A stretch of DNA of 14,622 bases from positions 1 through 14,622 of the forward strand of contig JANBPT010001098.1 in assembly GCA_027575765.1 (NCBI GenBank), written 5' to 3'. The stretch is from Tieghemiomyces parasiticus (Eukaryota > Kickxellomycota > Dimargaritomycetes > Dimargaritales > Dimargaritaceae). A program made the position numbers and the translations under genes. Positions 1 through 8,360 of this stretch are shown here, one piece after another; positions within the stretch are counted from its first letter, which is position 1, and each line of letters begins with the position of its first letter. Under the pieces are notes generated by a model. That model saw nothing but the letters and a program-made list of their open reading frames with translations, searched no databases and was not told where the DNA came from.

Positions 1-385
1 CATGGCTGGGCAGCAAATAGCTGCCCTGGGCCTGCTGCATTCCACCCGCTACTTTGTTTGACATCCTGCGCCAAGGGTTTGGGCTGTGCTGCCACGTCTC
101 CCACCGAGTCTCCCACCGCCTCACTGACGACCAGTGCCACCCATTGCGACGTTAGGCGAGCGACTCTTTCCGAGGGATTTACTGAGACTGCTGACCACCG
201 GGATATGGCCAGACTTGCCATTATGAAGTACCTTCTACCACCAGTGGACCGGTATGATGCCCCAAATGAGGTACTAAGCTGTTTCCTCATGTACGTTTAT
301 TTCACCCAGGGAACGCAGTTCCTTCAAAGCCCAACTTGGCGAATTCAGGTCCTTTTTTGATACGCTGTCAGGTGGAGACCACTGA
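1..385 (+). CDS. 3' end of an unrecognised protein-coding gene (partial)
   Basis: The first reading frame is open from the window edge for about 119 codons. It improves if 252-309 is removed as an intron: the frame then continues from VDR into ERSSFKAQLGEFRSFFDTL and stops at TGA 383-385, giving a natural amphipathic C-terminus instead of an unrelated tail ending at 360. Upstream of the intron it has a Ser/Thr/Pro-rich stretch (about 88-145) and then a helix-like segment (DMARLAIMKYLLPP). The first 60 bases are uncertain, because the second frame also reads plausibly (QQIAALGLLHSTRYF) until a TGA at 59-61. A further intron starting near 56 (GTTTGA) and ending at an AG at 174 or 186 is possible. 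No family recognised. The gene faces the FHA gene tail to tail. The spliced C-terminus is fairly secure; the extent of coding before about 180 is not. Confidence 0.55.
252..309 (+). other. 58-bp spliceosomal intron in the left partial gene
   Basis: Donor GTATGA at 252, branch-point-like TACTAAGC around 272-279, and acceptor TTTCACCCAG ending at 309. Length and signals are typical of fungal introns. It interrupts an Arg codon after its second base (CG|G), and splicing shifts to the frame that ends at 385. Confidence 0.55.
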
Positions 386-861
386 TCAGTCAACGCGGCC
401 GGTCACTACTGTTTACTATTATTTATCATACAACAGCTGCTACATGTTTCCAACGCTGCTCATACGCACACACATAGTCTTCATGATGCCTAAAGGTCAG
501 GAAATCTCAATATGGCGTGACAATGAAAACCTCGGCCAGCCGAGTTACTCGGAAGGGTTCTCGATATAGACGTTCAATGCTCAAGGAAGCAATTTTAGAA
601 GTAATCGTTTGGCAGAGATGTAGACAGAATGATGAGCTAGCTGGGGAGAACAATGTATGAGGTAAGATAGATATACAGGTACCCATATCCGCCAAGTTAC
701 AGAGGGGCTTGGGTAGATTATACAGATAGTATGATATGTTCAGGGTTACACCGGAAGGGACGAAGTGCCACTACGAGCTCAGAGCGAAAGATTCAGCTAA
801 CGATAGTAGTCCAACAAACCTTCTCGAATGTAAGCCTCAGGAAAGGGGGAGGGTGAATACA
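386..861. other. Convergent intergenic spacer
   Basis: A 476-bp gap between the TGA of the left gene (+) and the TGA of the FHA gene (-), expected to hold both 3' UTRs. No canonical AATAAA was seen on either strand. The A/T-rich stretch around 411-430 gives an AAATAA-like variant on the minus strand that could serve the FHA transcript. Nothing else was seen. Confidence 0.5.
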
Positions 862-3800
862 TCAGACACTAAACGAAGCGGCTCTCTCCTTACGGGCCAC
901 CTGGTCGCTCACGTGGGCACGGTGGAATGCCGTGATTAGGCGCTCTACAGCCCGACGGCCCTTCCGGCGCCAGGCTTCCGATGGGCGCCGGGACCGATTG
1001 ACATGGAATTCCGGGGGATGATCCTCGACCAAATTCCCCTCCTCGTACAGTGCCTTCTGGTCTTGTTTTTGTATTGTTGAGTCGTCGCTCTGCTCAGGGT
1101 CGTTCCAGAGCTCCAGATTGAACCGAACCAGGGCGGCATCGTTCTCGTCGAGTGTCTCGGTGGCGCCTCGAGCGACGCTTGGGTAGGTGAAGTGGCCGTG
1201 CGGCCGATCCTCGGTGGGACGCTGCAGGGGAGGTAGACGGAGGCAGCTCGCAAATTCCTGATCGAAAAGGTCCTCAAACGGGTCGCGTGCCGGAGTGGGC
1301 ACTTCAGGCCACCTGGCGGTGGTTTGAGTGCCGCGGGTGCACCGCTCGGGGGTGGGTGAAACCGGGGTTGGAGGTGGTCGCGTGGTACTGGGGCCCAGGG
1401 CGAACTTTCCGGTCGCCACCGTGGTTTCATCTTCAGGAGGATCAGGTAAGGAATCTATGAACTCTTGGTAGAGCCGCACCATGTAACACTCGTCCTCAGT
1501 GATACCGGGAATATCAGCAAGAGAGTAGTGGAATCCCTCCAGGCCCTGGCGTTCGACATCGTCGTTATCAGCTTCATAGCCGTCTGCATATCCGGGGGTC
1601 GTTGGCTCCAGCGTCAGGGGCGAAATAATTTCTTCGACCAGGGCCAAATTCGAGGCCAGGTTTGCGCCATTGAATTGCAAAGACTTCGTTCTGCCAGTTC
1701 CAGGAGGAGCTGCCTGGGACGACTGGGTGGAACTGAAATTGTCCTGCGCAACGCTGCCCTGGGGAAGGACCGGGGGCGGTAGTGCATAGCTGGATATGCA
1801 TTGTGGGCCAAAAAAATGCTCAATCTGCTGCGAGCGCAGCCCAGTTTCGTCGAACAATGGGGACTCGGCTTGCTGCGAGTGCAGCGCCATATCGTCGAGC
1901 AGTGGGGACTCGGCTTGCTGCGAGTGCAGCGCCATTTCGTTGAGCAATGGGGACTCGGCTTGCTGCGAGCGCAGCGCCATTTCGTCTAGAAGTGGGGACT
2001 CGGTCAGCGGGCGCGGGGGTATCATTGCCAATTGTGAAAATGCCGATGAGTGGTACATAAAGCTGAACGGGCTCGAAAAAATATCAATGGGAATGTCGAT
2101 CTGTACCGACGAGGTGATGCCCGAGGTATCCGGGGTATAGCGCCCGGAAAAAGACGGCCAATACGGGTTTGAGTCCGGAAGGGTCGAGTAGTCCCCATGA
2201 GGCCGGTCGTGCGAGGACGAGACGGGTTCCTGGGTGGCCGCCCCGGCGGTGTAGGCGCGGCTGGGGCCGGCGGGGGGATCAAGGGACTTTAACGATCGGT
2301 CGTGGTGGACGGCACTGGCGGACGGGGAGTCAAAATTAGGTACCGACCGGCGACGGTGGTGTAGGACCTGGCTGTCAGGTCTGGGCAGTGGTGTTTGGCT
2401 GGCCAACGGGTCCTTATCGGGCGACCGGCGGATGGGGGCCTTCAGCTTAGAGGATACTTGGTGTGGATGGCGGGACTTGGGCAACTGGTGACTCCGCATG
2501 AAGGCCAGGGCAGCGGCGCCTGGAGGTGGGGATGCCACCTGTGGCCTTGTGTCGGGTGATTCGAGCGGACTGTCAGGGTGAAGCAGCGTACCGGTTGGGT
2601 AAGCGAACGTGGCGTCCAGGTCCGGAGTTGGGTGGGTGGTGGCACCGGGGGTGATGCAGGATGGGCGGTGACCGCCGAGGAAGCGATCGAGGTTATCATG
2701 TAGGGCCACCAGGGCATGCACTAATTGGGGCGTGACCGGGGGTGACGGACCGGCCCCCCTATGGCGGGAATTGTAAGTGTCGTCGGTGTTTACCGGGGAT
2801 AAGCGTCGTCGGGCAGTTCGATTCAACGTGTCTCCGCAGAGAGTTCCGGCGCCGTGGTCCGCTTGGCTCGATGGCGGCGGTAGGCTGAGGGTCTGGGTAC
2901 GGAGCGTCTCTTCGTCGGGATCGCTGAATGGCTCCGTGTCGATTATTTCGACACGGAGGGCCACGTAAGAGCCTGTAGGGTGCAAGCAGAGAGGAATTGA
3001 ATAAGCAGAGATCGATCGATTGTTTCAGAACTGATGGTTAGAGCCAGACTATGCTTAAATGGTGTGTGGGACTTGTAGAGGACGAAACGGGCCTCTGCGC
3101 AACACAGGTGTATGGGTAGCTTACCTATGGAGTCCGCACGATAGCGGCCAAAGCGAACTACGTCACCGTGGTGTAGTTGGACTTTGTCGCCGGGCCGACC
3201 GGGGGTGGCGATGAAGTCTGCATTCAAGGTGGTGCCATTGCGAGATCCTAGGTCTTGTACGTAGTACTGCCGAGCGCGATATGTTGTGGGACAAGGCTAG
3301 AACGATGATTAGTTTAGGTCGCACGGTGAAAGGCTCGACGTGCCAGGTGAATAAACACTGTGCCCGAAGAGGTGCACTGGGCAGAGTTAAGGCGAGGAGA
3401 GTGGCGAGGCAGCCGGGAACTTGAGCTCGGCCACTTGCCGTTTACGAAGGGGGGAGGTGAGGGCCAACCTACGGGCCAACTGGCAGGTGGATTACAATTT
3501 AGCCAGGCCTGTGATGACATTAACAGAAGCCCGTACCAGGCAAGGAAAGAGTTTCTCCCTATTCCTCGGGCCTTTGTGCCTTTGTTTTGCTAGCCGGCAT
3601 TGCAACACGCCTTCACCCTCCCCATGCTGACGCATGCCCAGCTCCGGGACTCCCGTTCATTTCACCACTTACCGCTTGGTCATCGGAACTGTACCACAGC
3701 TCGGCATGCCGGCGAGAGATACTCGGACAGTCGAACACCAAGTTATTGGGCTGGGGCTGGGCCTCCGGGGCCCCCGGCCGCTGGACGAGGGTTCGTTTCT

Positions 3801-3945
3801 TGAGATCCACCACCCGGCGCACATTACTATTGGGTGCCTCGCCAACCAGGACCAGTATCCCGCTCGGAAAGGTCTGGTCAAAGTTCTCCCAAGACCGGGT
3901 AACAAAGGCGTCGATGGGATGCGGGCTGGGGTGCGGCAATTCCAT
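862..3945 (-). CDS. FHA-domain protein with long disordered tail (three exons)
   Basis: Proposed exons on the minus strand are 3945-3673, 3266-3125 and 2972-862, which join in frame to about 841 residues. FHA domains bind phosphothreonine peptides. Seen here: GILVLVGEAP at about 29-38, LVFDCPSISRRHAELWY at 69-85, YYVQDLGSRNGTTLN at 92-106, LHHGDVVRFG at 122-131 and SYVALRVEII at 140-149. These match the beta-sandwich order, including the Ser-x-x-His and Asn-Gly signatures. The usual Gly-Arg of strand 3 is degenerate (VQRPG near 54-58). The remaining 690 residues are Ser/Pro/Thr/Gln-rich and apparently disordered, with a 4x15 repeat at 463-522, an acidic stretch after it, and a basic C-terminal end (residues about 800-840). 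No kinase, BRCT or C-terminal membrane segment was seen. The start at ATG 3945 is the only Met after an in-frame TAA near 4036, and its context is weak, so an extra 5' exon is possible. Relatives could be SLMAP/Far9-type or checkpoint FHA proteins; neither can be assigned. Confidence 0.85.
1822..2001 (-). repeat. Four tandem copies of a 45-bp in-frame coding repeat
   Basis: Units on the minus strand are 2001-1957, 1956-1912, 1911-1867 and 1866-1822. They encode ESPLLDEMALRSQQA, ESPLLNEMALHSQQA, ESPLLDDMALHSQQA and ESPLFDETGLRSQQI. The first three are nearly identical; the last is the most diverged. The unit is a multiple of three, so copy-number change would not break the frame. Each copy holds one Ser-Pro and one Ser-Gln at fixed spacing (SP at 464, 479, 494, 509; SQ at 474, 489, 504, 519 of the spliced protein). 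Confidence 0.95.
2973..3124 (-). other. 152-bp intron 2 of the FHA gene
   Basis: Minus-strand donor G|GTAAGC at 3124 and acceptor CCCTACAG ending at 2973, with a CTAAC branch-point candidate around 3041-3037 and a pyrimidine-rich stretch before the acceptor. Splicing joins DSIG to SYVALRVEII (codon phase 1), restoring the last FHA strand. Without it the upstream frame reads through into non-FHA sequence. Confidence 0.8.
3267..3672 (-). other. About 406-bp intron 1 of the FHA gene (acceptor ambiguous)
   Basis: Donor GCG|GTAAGT at 3672 is strong. Two acceptors keep phase 0. One is GGCAG ending at 3267, giving DDQA|YYVQDLGSRNG, which matches normal FHA spacing. The other is CTAG ending at 3297, which adds ten residues (PCPTTYRARQ) and is the first AG after a good ACTAAT branch point near 3310. 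I chose 3267 from FHA spacing. The alternative gives 851 residues. Confidence 0.65.
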
Positions 3946-4800
3946 GAGGGCGCTGGTCGTAAGGAGGGTGGGCGTGGGAAGCGATCGCAAAGGGAAGACG
4001 GGCAGGTGGCGGGTGATTCGGCGGCCCGCAACTTGTTACACCAGAAATGGGCGAGCGACAGTTCCCTCTCTGTACGGGTGGCAGCGGGGTAGACTGGTCT
4101 TAATATATGCAAGCGGTCGAGTCGACAAGGCCAGGGAGTACGCGAGTTGACTGGCGGCAGTGGTGGCGGGCTAGGGCTGTGTGCCAGGCCGTGAGGTGAA
4201 GCTGAATGAAGTGGAGGGGAAACTGGGTATGCTCGGCCAAAATTAAGGACCGGCTGATACGTGGAAGAAGGTGGTCGAGACCCAGGCCTAGCTGACAGGG
4301 GCTAGGTGGCAGGTTGAGCGGGGAGAGGTGACGGTGCCTGGGCGATGCACGGGGCCGAGCGCTTAGGATGGCGAGCGGGTGGGTGAGAGGGCGTGCACGG
4401 AGTCTGCACAAACGAGGGGTCCGAGGACACTTACCGCCAGTTGGGAACGAAGGTGCAACGACTGGCGGGCAATGGTCGCCTGCGAAGCTGACAAATGGGG
4501 GTTATATGCGTGACAAAGTAGGTGGACTGGATTGTGGTACAGCTCGAAGCAGACGTGCACCGTGGAGGGTCGACCCCTGAAACACGCCGAGTGGTCAGCG
4601 GAATAAATAATTAGCAGGTAGCTATGGAAGAGACAAGTGGCGAGGAGGTGTGGTGGTCGTGGCCACCGTTAGGGTTCCAGTAGCGACGATACTGGGCAAG
4701 CCGAGATGTGGAAACACCGAGGGTAACGGGGCGGCCTGCGAGGGGTGTCACCCTGGTCAATGCTGTGCTGGAAGGACGGGGGCGAAGTTGCAAGGGAGAG
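3946..4800 (-). other. Pyrimidine-rich (sense strand) 5' flank of the FHA gene
   Basis: The + strand is clearly G/A-rich here (for example 4141-4400), so the FHA sense strand is C/T-rich, as often seen in fungal promoters and 5' UTRs. Reading frames up to about 100 codons exist on both strands, but none has recognisable content. The flank may contain a missed 5' exon of the FHA gene. Confidence 0.4.
4101..4108 (-). promoter_or_regulatory. TATA-like element upstream of the FHA gene
   Basis: The minus strand reads GCATATATTAAG here, about 155 bp upstream of the proposed ATG at 3945, a reasonable position for a TATA element. It is the only strong A/T element in a G/C-rich flank. This is a sequence match only; no start site is known. 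Confidence 0.3.
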
Positions 4801-7800
4801 CTACGAAAAAAAGAACATAAATGTTTTTAAGAGATGGTGGGTAAAGCAGAAGAGGCAACCTGTGGACGGCCCAAAGGACAGGTCAGATATCACGAATTAT
4901 TTGACTGCACACGGCCCACCCCTACTCGCCATTAGGTGTAGACCATCGTGACGCAAAAAAAACACTTGGCCTATGTGAAAGTTTGGTACAACACTGGACT
5001 GCCTTCTAACTTGAGAGGGGGTGCTGGGTAGAGAGACACAGCCCGTCCATGGCGGACAACAATCACGATGGCTACTGCCACAGCGAAGGTGCCGCCTCAC
5101 CGCCCCCACGCTCAGCTTTCAGACCTGGGCGTGGGTGGTGAAAGGGGTTGGCATGCCCCTATCCACCAGCACTGACCTTGTATGGCATCCGTTCCGTCTT
5201 CCTTATTTACACCCCTGGTAACCGGCGATTGACGCTGGGTGCGGGCACATGGCGATCTAAACAGGCCAACGTCTGGCTGGGCCAATGGTTGGGGGGAAAC
5301 TACCGTGGAAACGAGGCAGAAAGGCCCGCTTGGCCAGCGGTTTATCACTACGGAATGATAATGGCTGGCCATGGCGCCAGTGGCAGATGAGTGGGGCCTT
5401 TGATGGAATATATGATTAAAGATCGAACATGGAGATTATAAATGACAATGCGCTGAGGGTTGCGTCAAACACTACAATTATCCCCGCCTCCATAGTAGCG
5501 TCACAGCATCCTCTACTGTCCAACGACGGTCGCTACAGCTCCGTCCAGGAAGAGCTTCAAGCTGCGGTGACCCGAAGTGGGTCTCTTGTCGCTTAATAAA
5601 TCATTTAAAGTCCGACTAGCGGAAGGATGGCAGGGTGGAGATAGCCCCGCCTCCTCCCGCCATCGAATGGAAAGGCAGGAGGGAGAACCTGCAGGCCCAA
5701 TCCGAGAACGGGGGTTCGTAGTAGAGGGCATGAAGTCGGCGGGCGATCCCTTGGTGAGAAAGTGGGCCCTGCGATGGTAAGGGTGGGGTAGTCAATTGCT
5801 TTGCACAGCAACCTGTGACCCAGTCAAAAAAATAAATATAAAGGATTCCTACTACGCAAGTGTTCCACAATCCAAACGCTCACCGCCACATGCTTTGACT
5901 CGATATACCTGCCCACCGGGACCGCTAAGGTAACCACCAGTGTGGAAAGGACGGCAGGTGTTTGCCCGGGTGACAACGAAGTATTCCGTCTGTACGTTAA
6001 GCGGTCACCAGGCACGTGCATTCCTGAGGTATCTTCGCATCTTGCCATGCACCCTACAGGCCTTGGCCCCGCCTCTCTGAAGTATTGAATACTACCGGCA
6101 AACCTGCATACCATTGGGGTTGAGCAGACGCCACAGTTTCCAGCAAGTTGTCCATATCCACGGCGTGTACTCAAATGTATCCAAGGGAGAGGAGGTGCGA
6201 CGGAGCGGGTGTAGACTAAATGAGGTCTACTTGAGGAGCCCTTTTCGAGCGAATTAGCGCTACAATGGCATCGCCGGAGCTCCTTGTTAATGCGTGGGCC
6301 AACATCCCTCGCTAGTGCTCGTTAAAACTCTGCCGTGTTGACAGCGGTAAATCAACGCCCGTACTTAGCTGACTGGTTAAGGTCCAGAGACCACATGAGG
6401 TCCCTCTGAGACAATTGGTCCTTGAACTCTCCCCAGCCATAGTGTGATCCCCACTGTGTATCCCTAGTCTCCTCTTTGCCACTTGCTCGCCAGCCAACGA
6501 ACGCAGTCGAGACGGTGCACTGGCATCCTCATGGCGTATAGCAAGCAGACGCAGTTTAATTGCTTTGAACCATTCAATGATGACAAGGTGGTTGGCCGGG
6601 TAGTGCATCACGATTCAGATCGTTGGGTCGGCATTATACAAGACTTAATTTGACGTTAATGGTAGAGGGAAGGGGCAATAGGGTTGGCTAATAGACCATT
6701 CGGGGAACAAGTATAATGTCGTGAACTTGGCTTTGAACTAGAGACCAGAGTCCTGAAAATGCCTACCCCATTGGCCAGGTCCTGGCACGAAGCTGCAGCA
6801 CAAACTTTTCCGGCTTTTATTTTTTATTTTATTTTATCGTCAGGATGATGGCAACGTACCTTGATTAATCACCAACGGCGGGCCCTGCTGGGATACTGAC
6901 GTCGCCATTTCATCAGTACTCACTCCCTTAGACGATACACTCCGTATGGTACTTCCGTCATGCTCTTATCTTTATACTGACGACCTGGTTCAACTTCGGT
7001 GCAGCGGGTTGGGTAAGGAAATTAGCATGCTAATATCTGCGTAATCGGCCTTCAGGAACTAGACTAGCTGTACCGTAATCATTCAGATATGAAGCGTACA
7101 AAGTGCATCATTGCCCTCCATTTCATACGCACCCCTATTGGCCAACGCCGATCCCCTTGGTAAGCTAGAGTCGGATTCGTTGATGATGGGTGATGTGGCC
7201 TGCCCCCGAGTGCACATAGCTGCGACAAATTCCCAAGGGTACTAACCAGATTATGCTGAACCGTAGACCTCTGCCCCTCTCCTTTCAAATTCTCTATCCG
7301 GTCCTTTATCGGAAGCCATTATTACTGACGGATTTGACCTACGGAACCCGAAAATACTGATCGACATTCATATAGACAGCTTTCCGCGTTTATTTCCGGC
7401 CGTGCGTCATAAGACTCTACACGACAAGGCTGCGGCGCCAATACCCTCCCCCAGAAAGTCGAAGCCGTGGATGTAGCCGACTGTGAGGTACTTGGCCACC
7501 CCAACCAGTGACAGTCCTCCAGCAATCTGACTCGGCCCGGAGATGAGGATAAATGGGAAGCCTGGAAGGATCGCAAAGGAAACCATATGGCCCCGGTTCG
7601 GTCTAATGTAGGCTGGCAGGTGCTCTGTCCCTCGATCTCCATCCGGCATGGCCCATTCGCTAGTAACACGACGGCGACGAGGTATTGGGGTTGAATGGGT
7701 GTAATCCGGCTTGCAACTTGAGCAAAGTTACCTGAGTCTATTGTACATGATAATACTGTTGGCTGTCGAGTCACTTGATTAGCCCCTCTCTGCAGTCTGG

Positions 7801-7860
7801 TGACCTACCACATCCAACATCAAGTCAATCGATAGTAGGGTATTATATTGTATGGAAGAA
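4801..7860. other. About 3 kb without a supportable gene
   Basis: Several frames of 60-150 codons occur on both strands, but overlapping frames look equally protein-like and none resembles a known family. Their number fits chance for this length and composition. Contents worth noting are a short ATG frame at 5049-5141, an A/T tract at 6815-6837 and a 14-bp palindrome at 7021-7034. An intron-rich gene with short exons cannot be excluded by eye. Confidence 0.4.
6815..6837 (-). repeat. A-rich tract with three AATAAA hexamers on the minus strand
   Basis: The + strand is only T and A for 23 bases, in T4-6 blocks separated by single A. On the minus strand this is an (A3-6 T) tract containing three AATAAA motifs. 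It could be a polyadenylation region for a minus-strand transcript, the A-rich 3' tail of an old retroposed insertion, or a simple repeat. Confidence 0.5.
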
Positions 7861-8100
7861 TGGATACACTAAAAGTGGGGAGGATGGGGAAGGTAAAGTG
7901 GGGTGTCAAATGGGAGAGATAGGGGAAGGGGAGAGTGATACGGAGATCTAGGACATTGTGGAAAGTCGACTACCGATAAAAAAGGGGGTGTGGGTGTATC
8001 TTGGGTAGAGTAAACAGGGTGTGAGGTAAAGAAAGGAGGTAGGGATCCCGTCATACCAGGGACCAGCCATCCCCGCATCTCGGCCAGAAGCCTGGCCACC
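7861..8100. other. G/A-rich block with closely spaced G-tracts
   Basis: The + strand is strongly purine-rich. G-tracts of 3-4 lie at 7877-7880, 7886-7889, 7900-7903, 7912-7914, 7922-7925 and 7928-7931, with loops of 2-10 bases, which could form a G-quadruplex. The opposite strand has a frame over 7869-8102 that is just low-complexity Pro/Leu/Ser and is not supported as a gene. Confidence 0.4.
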
Positions 8101-8360
8101 ACAGTGCCTGGAGCACTGAGCAGTGGCCCGTCACTTCGACGACCTTTGAACCAGGCGAAGCCTGTCTGTATCCCTCTCTACCCCGCACCCTACCCACAAT
8201 ACCACATTTCACGCTTCACAACTTGACATACACTCAACCGCTGGTTAAATTGAGGAATTCCCACGCCGTAACCCCACGCTGGACAGCCTACCCCCACACC
8301 ATCTCACTGCGTCAATTTCATCGACATCTTCCCACACACACATACATACACGGCATTCTT
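8101..8360. other. C/T- and CA-rich block following the G/A-rich block
   Basis: Composition switches near 8100 from purine-rich to pyrimidine/CA-rich on the + strand, ending with a short ACACACACATACATACAC stretch at about 8333-8352. Such a back-to-back arrangement resembles a divergent promoter, but no gene can be supported on either side. Confidence 0.3.

Noticed and set aside
945..1430. 161-codon frame on the minus strand
   Set aside because: It lies entirely within the long FHA exon in another frame; its Arg/Pro/Ser-rich content is a by-product of the GC-rich coding sequence.
1796..2140. Open frames on the + strand across the 45-bp repeat
   Set aside because: A repeat unit divisible by three keeps several frames open on both strands; the sense strand is clear from the FHA gene.
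4660..4680. TTAGGG / CCCTAA words (also near 8930 and 13940)
   Set aside because: Single isolated copies, not a telomeric array.
6312..6611. 99-codon minus-strand frame with helix-like start
   Set aside because: Length is within chance expectation, and there is no recognisable domain or supporting context.
7322..7774. 150-codon minus-strand frame, and an overlapping 80-codon frame (7407-7649) with membrane-like segments, possibly with an intron 7661-7731
   Set aside because: Two overlapping frames look equally protein-like, no family is recognised, and about one frame of this size is expected by chance in this gap.
7869..8102. Pro/Leu/Ser-rich minus-strand frame
   Set aside because: It is simply the complement of the G/A-rich block.
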